DNA of 64,000 nucleotides from Lithospermum erythrorhizon (GCA_019722365.1 JADFUC010001850.1:62001-126000); one strand, 5' to 3'. Positions 35,768 through 50,135 are shown, counted from the stretch's first letter. The notes: generated by a model not told the origin, from the letters alone. Numbers and translations: made by a program.

Positions 35768-37235
35768 GAATGACCCACCGAGTCGCATTTCAAGCTGTAG
35801 TCGTTATCAACTCAGATATCCGAAGTCACCATACGATGGTTGACACAAAAATAACCTGTTTGAAACTCAATAAAACCTGACAGTTTGATAAAAATGAAAT
35901 AGTTCGAAAGTTCACATTGTTCCCATAAAAAGCTTAACCATCGTGGCATCACCTGATCCAAATCCAAAATGCAAGTCTTCATAACATTACAAAGCCCAAG
36001 ATGTACCATAAAACAGTTCATGAGTTTTCAACATCACAAACAAAATACAGAGTTAGTACACCATTATAAATTAGTAGAAAAAGATGACTGATGAGGATCC
36101 TAAATGCAATCTGCCTTACATAAGAACGTGCAAAGAGCACTCACGAACTCAACAGCCTTCACGCTGCACCTCAATCCCAGTGGAACGATCACCCTGTGTG
36201 GTAACTTATCCACACCCGAATGAGGTACACAACAAAAGGTATAGGCATAGCGATAGAGTTATATATATGTGTATAATAGAACAACCTGCTAATATCATCA
36301 TAATATCTACTTTTCCAACTAATTCAAACCTACTTCAAACAACCTTAACCTCAAAACCCAATTACTATTCAAATTTAATAAACTAATTTCAATATATTCA
36401 TCCAACGACTTATAAATCACAATTTTCACCCTTTCAAACAACTAAATAAAGGTCCGAGAACATACTTATACCAATAAACCTTTTGAAAAACCTCAAAGTC
36501 AACACAACTAACAACATATTTACCCTTAAAAACCCGATTATTATCACCTCCTATACTATAATCTAAGCTTAGATAATAATTATATACCATATTAAACCTC
36601 AAAACCCAAAGTCAACCCAATTCACAAAAAGTCAACATCCTCAAAACATCAAGAAATACTCATCCAAATTCCTAAAGTTAACTCAAAATAACTAATTTAA
36701 GGCCTAAGAATCGTTTATAGCAATATAAATCGAAATACAAAAAGTCAACCCATTTGAAACTCATGAAATATTCAAAAAAGATTTGACCTTTTTAACCTTG
36801 AATCGAAGAGGATGATGAGGGGAAACTCTCCAAGAAATTTGAGGACCAAAGTCATGGTATTGAGTGAGAAATCAAGAAAGAAAATCAAAGTGGGGAAGGA
36901 AGCGGGTTCGGCAAATGCGCGGGAGTGAGATGGGATTTTGTTTTTTTCTTTTTTAGTCTTGTTTGGCATCCGAAAGGATGAAGTAAAAATGAGTTTAGGT
37001 GGTAAAAATCCGACTGCTTTAATTTAAAATGGCGCTCTTTGATTTAACTTATCTCGACTATTAACATCCAAACATCAACATTTATAATCCATGAAATATA
37101 AAGTGGGTCCAATCTACGTTAATTAAATTAATAACTCCACATTTTAATTTATAAATTAATGAATCGATACCGGTTATTTACAGTGGGACAAAAGTTATAT
37201 CGCTCAATCCTCGCTATATCGATACTGCCGACTAA
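35768..37235 (-). repeat. Solo-LTR-like Gypsy copy nested in the TAT/Ogre-like element
   Basis: It opens with GACCCACCGAGTC..., then GTCACCATACGATGG, like the LTR opening at 39660. 36590-37080 matches 12490-12975. Close to its end, GGTTATTTACA parallels GGTTATTTCTGG at the end of the 39660-41378 LTR. No internal region accompanies it. Confidence 0.6.
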
Positions 37236-39659
37236 GAGACGAATTTGTGTGAAAGAACGAATATTGAACCCTACAGATGCAATAAGACTAAGAGAGGAAG
37301 AAACGCTTCTACCTTTCTATTACCTCTAAAACTTAGAGTAATCGAGAGGTCCCAATAGTTCTAGGGTGTTCGACATAGTTATGCATCGTACATTTCTATG
37401 TAGTCAGCTCGGGTTCAAGAAGTTAAATACATCCTCTCATGAAATTGGAGGATCCTTCTACCTCGAACACGCAAACTCTCAAGGCCTCCTAGATATTCAA
37501 CGATGAATATCCATATGAACAGACCGTCACGACTACCAAGCTTACTAAGGCCGAACATATCCTACCATGTTCAACACGCCTAAAGCCGAACATGGCTATC
37601 CCGACTACAAGTCGCTAAGTGCCGGACAAAGAACACATCGCCTGTCTAATATGCCTCCTAGTTGACAAGGCATCTTGACCAAGAGCTTGTTATCGACATC
37701 CACAAAGATTCAACGAGCTTCTCGAAGAGCCATAAGGATGTACAAATTAGCAAATCAAAGCAATCCATCACAAGATCAAGCCGCTGGGCCCTCGGCAGCG
37801 ACGCATCGCCTCAAGATTGGCATCGCACAAGCCTACACCAACAAGTAACCCCGTGAGTTAAGCCGCAAAGCGGCGTGAGCCGCAATCTCAAGATGGGACA
37901 AAGGTTTCCAGATTGTGGCTCAGACTGCATACGCGGAACACCACTAAAACCTCGATTCAAAGAAGGTCGTTTGGAAGTCATGATGTCCGAGACAAATGCA
38001 AATAAATATGGAAAAGACGAGACATGAAGCCGTAAGATAAAGTCAAAAGAAGAATCAGTGATGCCTCCAAGAGCACCAAACATATACCTAGCGAATGACG
38101 CCATGCCAAGGTATAACACTTCAAGGACAGACGTACCTTCATTTATCTATCTATACAATTCATGATATGAATATCGAAATGAAGTCCCTATACCAAAGCA
38201 AGATACCCAAGTCTCACACATCTAGCTACTCAGAGGACAAGTATCAAGTGTGTAATAAAACGATACTCGCCACACATGATACCTTCGCCTTTGCTGGAAA
38301 TCAATAACCCAACATACTTGAAGAGAATATATGCAAGTATGGACCCATAAGAAGTGGGAAGGAAAGAAAGTGAACCCATAGAAGGTCACCTAAAAATGAT
38401 ATTATCCTTAAACATAGGATCACAAATTTCCCTCGGTAAGAGTATAAATGCCTAACAGCCCCTAGTAAGAGTAATAAGTCACTTAACAGCCTTATGGGTA
38501 AGAGTATAAAACAACTAACAAACCCTCGGATACGTAGTCTAAACTATCCATCAAAGTGAATCCACGCTTGACTTGATCCTCTCAGAACGATCCATTGTGG
38601 CACGTAGAAAGTGTACTGAACGCCCAGCTCGCCATAACCTATCAAAATTCTTGTCCCTGGGCTTTCATCACGCGAGGCTACCAAGAGGACTTTAAATCAA
38701 AAGGGTAGAACATCACACAATAAAACCCCTAGAGGCAAAGCATAAGAGCAAAAGCAAATTAAATCAAGGCCTAAGAGAGGTATGAGATGGCTGTTTCACG
38801 CTTAGTAGCCGGACGAGCACCGACTCAAGGATCATGTCATCCAAAAGGGGCACCTAACCCCTCCTTCAACAAGCAAACATCAACATCAAAGCAGAGTAAA
38901 GAGTAGGAGATGGACGTTCATCTTCAACTCATGCATTACTCACACTATCAAAGCAAAAGCAAGAAGAGGCATAGAGTCAAAGCCAACTCCAAGGCAGAGG
39001 GTTGGAAAAACAAGAAGGGGATGTCCCCTTACTTGCCAACCTCCCTGCCTGGGGGACGACAGACAAGGACTAAAAGCATAACAGAATGATTCCATGAGCA
39101 TGTGGTCAATAGACGAAATAGAGGACATCCTCCACCTGACTAAATACCATCAATACTTAAGGTCATTCAGACCGATACATGCCCAAGTCTAATATATGTA
39201 TATAATATGTACGTTAGCTAACCTATCCGAAGTTGTGACTCAAGGGAAACCCAATCATAATGATGGTAGTAGAAGAACTATGTGCATTAGCTACCTCACT
39301 AGATGAGTCTACAAAAAGTAAGAAAAAGAAAAACAAATAAAGCAACCTGATTGGCCGATCAAGGCAATGCGGAAGTGGGATACATCAAAGTCCTAAAGGT
39401 CCATGGTATATATTGAAGACCATCATATCATACATGAATGCACAATTCAACACAAAAAATGCTCGAGCATAGCCCACACATGCTTATGGGGTTGGACGAC
39501 CAACCTCAAGTTTCTGGAAAATTACAAGAAAAAATTTACCATTAAAATAGACTCACTGCGAATCCGTGAGAACAAAACGATCCCATTCGACATCCTATCA
39601 GTGAGAAATAAAATTTCGGGTTACTACAAAAAAAATTGAAAATACAAATTCCAAATAGT
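37236..39659. other. Degenerate 3' region of the TAT/Ogre-like element
   Basis: No recognisable coding domain. The composition and the short CCTCGGTAAGAGTATAAA repeats at 38430-38530 suggest it belongs to the same outer element as 31859-35767. Confidence 0.4.
38430..38530. repeat. Short tandem repeat, about 35 bp unit, three copies
   Basis: The phrase GTAAGAGTATAAATGCCTAACAG recurs with changes as GTAAGAGTAATAAGTCACTTAACAG and GTAAGAGTATAAAACAACTAACA. Confidence 0.65.
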
Positions 39660-41378
39660 TGTAACGACCCACCCCAAGTCGGCCGCCCTGAGGTTATGAT
39701 CATTAACAACCTGTACACCAGAGTCACCAATCGATGGATACAATAACAAATATGACTCACGACATTAACAAAAAAAAAAAACTCTTTCTATATCCATCGC
39801 GGGCGCTTTCAACAACACGTCCAACAAAACAAATGCACAAATGTATCACAACCACCAATAATACACCAAGGATATACAAGAAATTCCAAATACAACGTAG
39901 TGGGAAAGTATGACAATTAGACCCTCCATGAAATAAAACACACAGATTACACACAACACAATACCACACGCACATTGGGCACACACACAAAGACACGCGT
40001 ATAACCACAATCTCATAACATGAATCATATTCACAACTATCTCATAATATAAATCATAATCACCACTATCTCATGATATGAATCATAATCCCAATTATCT
40101 CATGATATGAATCATAAACACAATTATCACATGATATCAATCATAATCTCAATTATTTCATAATATGAATCATAATCACACAATACACATGTCAAAATAG
40201 TCCCATGACAACACATGCAAAATATATAACATAATATATATGAAGGGTTCCCATCGTGAGATTTGTACTCACCTCGAGCCCAAAAAGCGCATGATTAACT
40301 TAGGTAGTCTCGTATAGTCCTGGCCGAACTCCTATTCACAGAAATCATACATTATAACACATTCGTGTATCAAATCCTCTCTTAACATCTAGTAAACTCA
40401 GTGTTATACCACGTCTCACAATTCAAATTTACAACTCTTAGCAATCATCCTATCCCCAAGATTAGTATACACTTCTAAAATTCCAACGTAACTACATTCT
40501 AATTGCCAACTTCATAAAATCCCAATATTCGGTCATCACCTTATTACCCCAACAATAACACTTTAATCTCATTCTAACCAATCCAACAATCAATTGCCAA
40601 CTAATTCAACCATTAAACACAACCTCCAATTCAAACACTAAATACTATACGAACTTTCCCAAACTTTCTCAACCCAATCTCTACCTATCCATATCCAAAC
40701 CAATAATTCTATTCCCAAAATAACTATATTAAAGTCCTCTAATCTCCTACTACAATTTAAAGTTAATTTAAGAAAAGTCAACAAAGTCAAACCTCAACAT
40801 ACACCACCAACTTTAATTCACTGCAAAGTCATCTTTAAATCCCATAAACTATACTTAGATAACATTTCTCATCACATAATAAAGTCAAGATCTAAAGTCA
40901 ACATAAAGTCAAACCATCAAATAGTCAACTATAAATTAAAATGAGGAGATTGAAGATTAAAACTCATACCTTGATGAACGGTAGATGGGAAACGAGATTA
41001 CGCAAGATTCCACAAGCATTTCGTCGTAAGAAAATGAAAATTCCAAAGTGGGAAATGGGAGGTAAGTTCGGCCCATGGAGGAAGAAGATGATAGATTTTT
41101 GCTTTGATGAAACAGATAAGGAGACTTAGTGGTGGTAGGTGGAACTTTTAAGTGGAGTTTAAGTCTCGTTTGGTTCACAATTTCGCTTCTCTTCTCGGTT
41201 TAACAACCTAATTCGAACACGAGTCAAATTAAATTTCTATTCTCAAAATATATTATCGTCCAACCCATATTATCATTATTCGATTCAAATTTTAACTTTA
41301 ACCGCCAACACTCAACCGGCAACTAAAATCATAAAAAAAAACAATTGCTTATACGGAACGGGTTATTTCTGGGCCTCA
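39660..41378 (-). repeat. 3' LTR of the inner Gypsy element (LTR A)
   Basis: It pairs with 46120-48520. Both begin (plus strand) with TGTAACGACC and continue with the same order of sequence. Examples are AACAAATATGACT, CTATCTCATAATATAAATCA, GAAGGGTTCCCATCGTGAGA and CACTCAACCGGCAACTAAAA. The inner end is set at CCTCA (41378), so the LTR reads TGAGGCCCAG... on the minus strand, a proper TG...CA unit of about 1.7 kb. The AG-rich tract GAGGAATG...TTAGG just beyond would be the polypurine tract. Confidence 0.85.
40018..40185. repeat. 31-bp tandem repeat in LTR A
   Basis: TATCTCATGATATGAATCA followed by TAATCCCAAT and variants repeats about five to six times. The same array, with its own point changes, is in LTR B at 47222-47390, so it predates the insertion of the element. 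Confidence 0.85.
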
Positions 41379-41499
41379 CCTAATAAAAAATTTCATTCCT
41401 CGAATTTACTCAATACCCACGCACTCGCTCCCAACTCACTTACTCACCATGGTAATTCACATATTACACATATTATAGCACAAAGTTTAAGAACTAACC

Positions 41500-44400
41500 T
41501 TCTCTATTTCAAAAGACGGGAGGTTGACTTCTCGACGCCCGATTCCGCCACAACACCTTCACTAAAGCCACAACTTTAGTTGCGCAACATTCTTTTTCCT
41601 TTACTTATCAAGAATTTTCACCCGTTTCTTCATATGTAAGGTCCTCTCCAAGCTCCATTGGTTGTGACTACATGGATTCGCTCCGAGATATACTTTCAAA
41701 CATGATACGGAAGACGCATGCACTCGTCCACCTCCTGAGGCAACGCTAAACGATAGCCACCGGACCCACTCGCCTAAGCAAAACTTACACGGACCGATAT
41801 ATCGACCTCAACTTCCTCTTCCTAATCTCACACGCTTCCACGGGACATTCTCGCTATCACTTTATCACCAATTTCAAAGGTTAACCACACGGCGACTTGA
41901 TTCATACATCTTTTGTCTATCTTCGCTTCACTTTCGCCAGTGATGTTGTATCAATTTTATTCTTTCCACCGACCTTTCCACCAACTCCGAACCGTATATT
42001 TTTCTATCTCCCACTTTATTCCAACAAACTGGAGTCCTGCATTTCCTGCCATACAATGCCTCAAATGATGCCATCTCAATACTGGCGTGGAAGCCATTAT
42101 TATATGCAAACTCCATCTTAGGCACCATCCTACTCAGGAAAAGTTCAACACACAAGCCCGCAACATATCCTCCAACGCTAAATTGTTCCTCTCTCCGACG
42201 CCCATCCGATCGCGGATGAAATGATGTACTCAAATTGACCTCGACCCCATCGCTTCCTGAAATCCTTTCCAAAATCTGGAGGTGAATCTAGCATCCTGAT
42301 CCGACACAATGGATGCCGGAACCCTACGCAACGTTGCACTTGATCCACATACAACCTCGCCAACTTTCAGACCTGAGTTTGATTTAATTGGTAAGAAATG
42401 AAGCCCATTTAGACGGTATGTCCACTATCACCCAAATACTATTTTTTTCCTAATGTCTCGGAGTCCGAAAACAACCATTTAATGTGCTCCCAAGTCCACT
42501 CGAATGTAGGCGGGTTACATTAGCCCCGCTGATGTCAGTGTTCTAGCCTTCACCGCTGATGCTTTCCATTTTGATACAAATTCACACTTCCCTCTTCAAG
42601 GCCACCAATACACTACTCTTAAGCCTCTATACAACATCAGACCGCCAGATATATTATATAGAGCATTGGTGAGCTTCTGCTCAAAATCTCCTTTTTTCAA
42701 CTCCCGAGAGTAAGGCACGAATAATCTACCATGCATCAGGCGGCTCCATCATCTCATCACAAAGTCCCATTTGCTTCCTCGCTTTTACTTCCCCAATAAT
42801 TTCTCATCTTTTTGTTGCCCCTCGAGTATTCGCTCAAGAAGAACCGGTCGAACTCTTATTTGCGCCAACAAACCGCCATCAACTCCCACACCAAAATTAA
42901 TACCAAGTTTCTTCATTTCATTCAATGGCTCCCTTAAATTTTCCCTTACGACTCAATGCATCACCACATTCCCGTGATGATGGCTCTCAATGGAAAGACT
43001 ATAATCACTAATAAACTCCATCCATCTTCGCCTCGTGATTCAAATCACTGGCCGGGAGGTATTTCCAAACTTGACAAGAAAAATTTTGCAAGTCACACCA
43101 TACAAATAATGCTCTCCAAATCTTATTGGCGAACACAATTGTGCTTGGGGTTCCAAATCAAGGTCAAGTAATTCTTCTCATGATTTCAACCTGTCATGAT
43201 GGCTAATAATACCTTACCATGTCAGATTAGCACATCCTAACCCCCGAAGCATCACTATACACGACATACCTATCCCGTTCGACGAAGAGTCAACACCGGC
43301 GCGGTAGTCAATTTCTTTCAACCTGATGAAGCACCGTCACAATCCTCACTCCAAACAAATGAATCCCTTCTGTCAACTCCGGTCACGTGGTGTTGCAATA
43401 ATTGAAAAGTCATGTATAAATTCTATAGTATCCCGCTAGACCCGTAAAACTCGTATTTCAATAACACTCGTGGGTCGTTTCACAATTCATCACAACTTCA
43501 ACTTTGGGATCAAAAACTTATACCTCTCTTGAAATCACATGACCTTAAAACTACACTTTTCCCCAAACTTAATTCACACTTGGAAAATTTAGCATACAAT
43601 TCATTTTTCCTCAAAGTCTCCAGCACAATTCTCAAGTGTTCTTCATGCTCCCCCTCACTACCAGAGTATATCAAAATATCGTCAACGAACACCACCACAA
43701 ATTTATCCAAGAGCGGAACACCCGATTCATAAGGTCCATAAACGCTGCAGGGCATCTGGCCAACCCAAACGGCACTTAAAACTCAGAAAAGCCCATATCT
43801 TGTTCTAAATGCGTACTGACATCATCCTCCTTAATCTCAACCGATGGTAGCCTAACCTCAAGTCAATCTAGAAAATATACGGCATCCTTCACCCGATTCA
43901 AATGATCATCAATCCTAGGCAACGGATATCGATTCTTAATTGTTACTTTGTTCACCATTTATAATCGATACACAACCTCGTGAGGTCCATCCTTCTCTTA
44001 AAAAAATAACACCGGAGCACCCCAAGGTGAACTACTTGGTCGAATGAATCCCTTTATCTAACACCTCGCACTGCGCTTTTCAACTCCTTAGCTCAAAGCA
44101 GAGCCATTCTCAAGGTGCCTATAGAAATCGAGTAGTACTGTGAAGTAATTCTATGGAAAACTCCACTGCATAAAGAGGAAGTCCCGACAACTCCTCAGAA
44201 ACACATCAACATACTCTCTCACATGCACCTCTCTCAGTTCGATCTTCTCCTTACTGGTGTCGACAACATGGGCAAGATAACCAACACATCCACTTCTCAA
44301 CATCTTATGGGCAACTAAGGTAGAAATGAGACAAGAGGAAAGAATTTTTCTATCACTCAGAAGAAGATCTTAGATTTACCAGACTAGATATTTCAATCTT

Positions 44401-46100
44401 CTAAGATGACAATCTATCACCGCATGATGTCTCCTCAACCAATCTATTCGCACAAGATCAAAATCATTCATCTCAAAGGTAGTAGATCTATTCTCAAACA
44501 TGGATTTTCAATACTTATGGAACACCGCACTTATCAATCTTAATGTACTTCCTAACCGGAGTTAGTTAGAATTAGAAGGGAGTAGCAAGAATTTCCTCTA
44601 GTTATATGAATACGCTGGAAAATTTCGTAGATATGAAAGAATGAGGCCTTAATCAAACAAGACTTGCTTCCAACCCACATAAATTTAAAGCACTGGCACA
44701 CCCCGGGGAATCGAGCCTCGGCCGTAAATCATGAAGACTGACCACGACTAGTTACAAGACCACCCCTCGACTAGTCCCAAAGAACATTACATTACCCCGA
44801 CTATTTCCAACTCCACTAAAGCCTCTACCACCGAATCGACCTCCACGACTTCCTTGATAGCCTCCTCTCTCGCTTGGTCGACTGAGTAAATGCGTTAGCA
44901 CTCCCACTAACACTCTGCCTCTGGGGACAATCAACAGCAATGTGCCCTTCCTGGCGACATCGATAACAGACCACAACCCTGTCTCGGCATTCCGCAACTC
45001 TATGACCCGGTTTACCACAACGGAAACACCCATTGTTACTCTGCCTCCCCTGATAACCTCTCTGAGATCCCCCGGACCGATTAAAAGACCTGGGCACAGA
45101 AACAGTAGTGCTGAATTGAGAATTAGTAGTCAAACCCAACTCCGGGTCAGAACGGTCACAGTGATGGACGCCCTCAAACCCGTAACCTCGACCGCCACCC
45201 ATCCTTCGGGAAAGTCAGCTATATCTTCCTCTTTTCTCCCTGGCACCAACCGGACACTCGCCTAAATCCATCTCTACCGTAGTGCATCATTCACTAGTTC
45301 ATGGAATGTTGTATACTCCTGAGTGACAACCCGTACGATCTCCCAGCTCATTCCGCCCATGAATCTTCGATCCTTCCCCTCGCAGTATCTACCTCCGAAG
45401 TAGACGCAGATCACCGAATCTTTTTCTAGCCATTTATATTTCGCCCCTGCTTAAGCCGATCACCTCTCTAGAGCGATATATGCACCCCAAGACAAAAGCT
45501 CCTCAAAATAATTCCACGAATCGATCCCACAACACCGTGTCCGCCACCGCAATCAAAGACTGTACATTCTCCCGAGCCCACCATGTAATCTCAGAAGTCA
45601 GCGAATATGGTCCTCACCCCGCACTCCCATAGGCTCAAATATACTCCAAGTCTCGAATGAACCTAATGCCCGAATAGGAGAATCGGCCCAAGAACTTCGG
45701 CGGTCCCGCTCGTGAATCGGTCAACAACTTACTTTGTAACTCCACTTCCCCGCCTAACCATTGTGTACTACCTGCCTCTCGATCTCCACCAACATTTACC
45801 CTGCATCCTATGGTCCTACACTCAGGCTCATCACGCCTACAATGTTATCACATTTTCTCGCCAAGCGACTTCCAGCACCTCTACCACCTTTCGCACTCTC
45901 GCAGCCCTCGTCAGCATTCCCTCACGCACTCTCCGCAAAGACCAATCCTCCCCAGCGGTGCATCCTTTCAACAGCCTACTTAAATAACAAAAGAAAGGAA
46001 AGATCGCACCACAAGAAAACCCTCAATATCACTCACTCTCTAACAACTACCAACCTAGGCACATAACCACACAAGACACCATAAAAGACTTCGAACCTAA
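41500..46100 (-). pseudogene. Gypsy polyprotein relic, chromovirus-like (Tekay type)
   Basis: The minus-strand order is gag, protease, reverse transcriptase, RNase H, integrase and a C-terminal tail. Two CCHC zinc knuckles (CFRCGKPGHRVAEC and CYRCRQEGHIAVDC) lie at 45028-44926. The reverse transcriptase start VNKVTIKNRYPLPRIDDHL is near 43955-43900. The catalytic box lies in [13 protein letters not shown], near 43700-43650, followed by [14 protein letters not shown]. The integrase has SLSTSFHPRSDG and EFAYNNGFHASIEMASFEAL, then YGRKCRTPVCW, at about 42240-42000. The tail (GPVAYRLALPQEVD near 41760, then a YISE..HVV stretch) matches the end of chromovirus integrases. Frameshifts and stops are frequent throughout, so no intact product exists. 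Confidence 0.88.
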
Positions 46101-46103
46101 AGT

Positions 46104-46115
46104 GCTCTGATACCA
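46104..46115 (-). other. Primer-binding site (tRNA-Met initiator)
   Basis: On the minus strand this reads TGGTATCAGAGC, complementary to the 3' end of initiator tRNA-Met, the common primer of plant Gypsy and Copia elements. It lies four bases from the LTR end at 46120, exactly where minus-strand synthesis should start. Confidence 0.92.
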
Positions 46116-46818
46116 AGATTGTAACGACCATCCCATGCCCGCCCGAGACAAGATCATTAACATCCTCGCGCACTGCACCAATCGATTTTGATACCATAAC
46201 AAATATGACTTGTCGACATTAACAAAAACAAAACTCTTTCTATCCATCGTGGTGTTTCAAACAACACGGCCCAACAAAAACAATGCATAAATGTAATACA
46301 AACACCCTAATAATACAACCCAAGGATATACAAGAAATTCCAAATATATAACATAGAAAGTATGACAAACTGCATTCTCAATGAAATACAACACACAAGT
46401 CTAGAAATATATACAAGTCGACAACAAAAGGGGAATGACTGATGAGGACTTCCTATGCCACCACCGCCTCACCTATGATCTTCACGCAGCCTCAAGCATG
46501 CATCCTCCTCGCCACCTCAACGATCGCTCTTAGAGACCTAGGCATAAAATGCCCCGCCCATGAGAAAAAAAGGAGTCGCCTATTGTCGAAGGAATACAAA
46601 TACTACTGCACTTTTACCCAATCGCCATATAATCATGCTTATATAAATAAGATATGTACATATCGCTAACCAGCTACACTGTAATAATCGGCCCACAAAA
46701 TCATAGAGTCCTTTCTATATGATATCACATAATACTATACATAGAGCTTATAACCATCAACAATGCATATTCATTTAAGGGAAACAGTCTCAACACACAA
46801 AGTCATCAAAGCCATCAA

Positions 46819-46985
46819 ATGAGGAATCCACCTCCACAAATAGTAAACAAATGAGGAATCCACCTCCACAAATAACCAACAAATGAGGAATCCACCTCCA
46901 CAAATAATACACATATGAGGAATCCACCTCCAAATAATACACATATGAGGAATCCACCTCCAAATAATCAGATGAGGCCTCCACC
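46819..46985. repeat. 32-bp tandem repeat, six copies, only in LTR B
   Basis: ATGAGGAATCCACCTCCACA and its variants start at about 46819, 46851, 46883, 46915, 46945 and 46972. Units are 27-32 bp and shorten toward the right end. No such array is present in LTR A. Confidence 0.9.
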
Positions 46986-47221
46986 TCCATCCTCCCGACC
47001 GAGGCTACACCCCTCGATATGCATATCACACCAAACCTCCCGAATCCACGGGGCTACCCACACAATATGCATACCACACCAAACCTCCGGTCGGGGTCAC
47101 CACCGCCTCAACAACAAACAAAGTAATCAAAATACACCTCGTTATCAATGCATTACACACAACACACGTACCACACGCAAAGACAAGTACACACAAGCAT
47201 TAATCGCTGTATAACCACAAT

Positions 47222-47395
47222 CTCAACATTTAATCATATTCACAACTATCTCATAATATAAATCATAATCACTCACTATCTCACGATATGAATCATAATC
47301 CCAATTATCTCATGATATGAATCATAAACACAATTATCACATTTATATCAATCATAATCTCAATTATTTCATAATATGAATCATAATCACACAAT
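47222..47395. repeat. 31-bp tandem repeat in LTR B
   Basis: Counterpart of the array at 40018-40185, with the same unit order (CTCATAATATAAATCATAAT, then CTCACGATATGAATCATAAT and so on). Confidence 0.85.
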
Positions 47396-48520
47396 ATACA
47401 TGTCAAAATAGTCCCATGACAACACATGCAAAATATATAACATAATATATATGAAGGGTTCCCATCGTGAGATTTGTACTCACCTCGAGCCCAAAAGCAG
47501 TAATGATAACTCTAGGTATCCTCGCATAGTCCAGGCTCAACTCCTATTCAAAGAAATTATACATTATAACACATTCCGTAGAATAACCTCTCTTAACATC
47601 TATATAAACCCCGAGTGTTATACCACGTCTCACAATTCAAATTTACAACTCTTAGCAATCATCCTATCCCCAAGATTAGTATGCACTTCTAAAATTCCAA
47701 CGAATTACATTCTAATCGCTAACCTTCTAAAATTCCAATATTCGGTCATCACCTTATTACCCCAACAATAATACTTTAATCTCATTCTAACCAATCCAAC
47801 AATCAATTGCCAACTAATTCAACCATTAAACACAACCTCCAATTCAAACACTAAATACTATACAAATTTTTCCCAAACTTTCTCAACCCAATCTCTACCT
47901 ATCCATATTCAAACCAATAATTCTATTCTCAAGATAACTATATTCAAGTCATCTAACCTCCAACTACAATTTAAAGACTAAGAAAGCCAACAAAGTCAAA
48001 CCCTCAACATACACCACTTTCTAATCTAATAATCACTCAAAGTCACCTTAAACCTGGTATAAACTACACTTTCGGGATAGTCAACTATAGCTTAAATGAG
48101 GAGATTTAAAGATTAAAACTCATACATTTTATGGAACGAGATGGGAAACGAGATTATGAAGCTTAGATCACAAGATTGCCAAGAAAATGAAAAAAATTCC
48201 AAGGCTTAAATGAGGGGTAAGCTCGCCTCACAGGAAAGCAAGATGATAGATTTTGTGTTTTGATGAAATGAGGATAAGTATGGTAATTTAGTGGTATAGG
48301 AACTTTAAGGGAGCTGTCCGCTTGATTTACAATTTCGCTCTTCTGCTTAACAACCTAATTCTAACACGAAATTTAAATTCTATTCTCAAAAAAAATATAT
48401 TATCTTCCAACCCATATTATCATTATTCGATTCAAATTTTTAACTTTAACCACCAACACTCAACCGGCAACTAAAAATCATAAAAAAAATATTTATATCG
48501 AATCTAAGTTATTTCAAGCG

Positions 48521-50135
48521 TAATCTTGAAATAGTCATAACTTGAGCTACATGCAGAATTATGAGGCTCACGATATGCCAAAAGAACCAACTCTTCGTTA
48601 TCTTTCTAATGATATAAGGCGGGTTCAAAACGGACTTGTAACGAAAAAGTTACAAGGATTTTACTAATGTTCGAAATTTGGACGCAACCAAAAATCATGC
48701 AATCCAAGAAAAATAGTCATGCTATGTGCTTTAATGGAATATTTAAACATCTAACTAAGCACAATCATCAAAGAAGTTCCTCAAAAGGCATAAAAAAAAG
48801 ATGGATAAGGGGTTGTACTAAAGCTTAACGAAAATCCTAAAAACTTGTCAACTTTATGTCTCTATTCAACTTGAAGAACTTGCAAAACATGTTAAAGCAC
48901 ATTAATGATATATGTCACATCGCCGCAAGCAAGCAAAATCAAAACAAAAAAAAGTAAATGGAGAAGACTCACCGTACGCACGCGTCTCTGGGAGTGTAAG
49001 ATGACGAAATTGATTTTTGAGTCATCTCTACTCCTTATATGACTCCTCATGGTCAAGCATCTCTAAAAGTCCACTATCTTGTCTCTGTTGGATGTTAAAA
49101 CCCTGTTAAAAAAAGTCAAAATAAAAACGAACTAGACTTTCATAGGCCTTGCTCGAAAATCCCCTACATGAGGTTGGGTATGATTAAATTTGTTTACATG
49201 AAAAATATATCCCAAATATTTGATTATAAAATAAATTAGACCCAAAATTGCCCAAACTAAAAAAATAAAGATGAAAAATTAAGATGATTACAAATTATGA
49301 AAATTCATAAGGATAATCATCTTAAAATATCCAAATACGTAATACCCATGTTGGAAGATATTGACTCCGGCCAAATCCAAAGGAGTTCGGCCGATATAAA
49401 TAAAACCTGTAGTAATATATCGGGTAGAAAAATTTATTCTCTAATAAATTAAGAATTAAATGAGGTCTTGATATGTAATAAATTCATGTCAGTACCAAAC
49501 CCCAAAATAAACCAACTCCCATTGAATCCTCTATGGATCAGAAGGTTGAACGGGTCTTAACATGTAATACATCATTTTAACATCATATTTAACATAAGTT
49601 GACATTAAATCCCACATAATTAAGTCTTCATTAAGTCAAAATTCAGACCAGAGACTTAGTTAGGGATCGTGACATGCAAAGTATGTCACAACAAATCCCG
49701 AAAATTAGTCAACCTGCCTATAAGTCAGAGAGTTGACTAGGGATCGTGATCAAAGGTATCACAATAAAATCCCACAACTAGGTAATCATCCTTCAAAGCC
49801 GCTACAAAAAGAGGTACGGATTTATAACCTAAGACCTTGCTTAGCCTTAAACGCAACTACAAATAAGTCCCGAATGAAGTTAACCATCAGCTCGACCTCC
49901 TATGTAAGAGCAAGAACATAACTGGATCAAGATGAGTAATAAATTCTCATCAATAACTGATCTGACATACATCCAATAAGTCTAACAAGAGGCTAGATGT
50001 CAAGGTCGCAACACGTGCCGGAAGTAAAAACCCTTGAAGTACCAATATGTACTACATTCATGTTGGAAACGGACACCGTTCAGAACTCCGACCTACTACG
50101 TATGTACCCGGCTCAGGGGCACCAGAGGACAAAGG
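48521..50135. other. Non-coding sequence between the inner element and the outer 3' LTR
   Basis: No gene is supported. It probably is the last internal part of the outer TAT/Ogre-like element. A purine-rich stretch near 50120-50140 (AGAGGACAAAGGAAAA) sits just before the 3' LTR and is a candidate polypurine tract. Confidence 0.45.

Larger units (their letters stand above)
46120..48520 (-). repeat. 5' LTR of the inner Gypsy element (LTR B)
   Basis: It is the homologue of LTR A (39660-41378) but about 0.7 kb longer. The extra part, roughly 46390-47150, includes a 32-bp tandem array and has no counterpart in LTR A. Outside that, the two LTRs align with scattered substitutions and short indels, so the insertion is not recent. 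The outer end is estimated where homology fades after CTAAAAATCATAAAAAAA and AAGTTATTTC. Confidence 0.82.
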
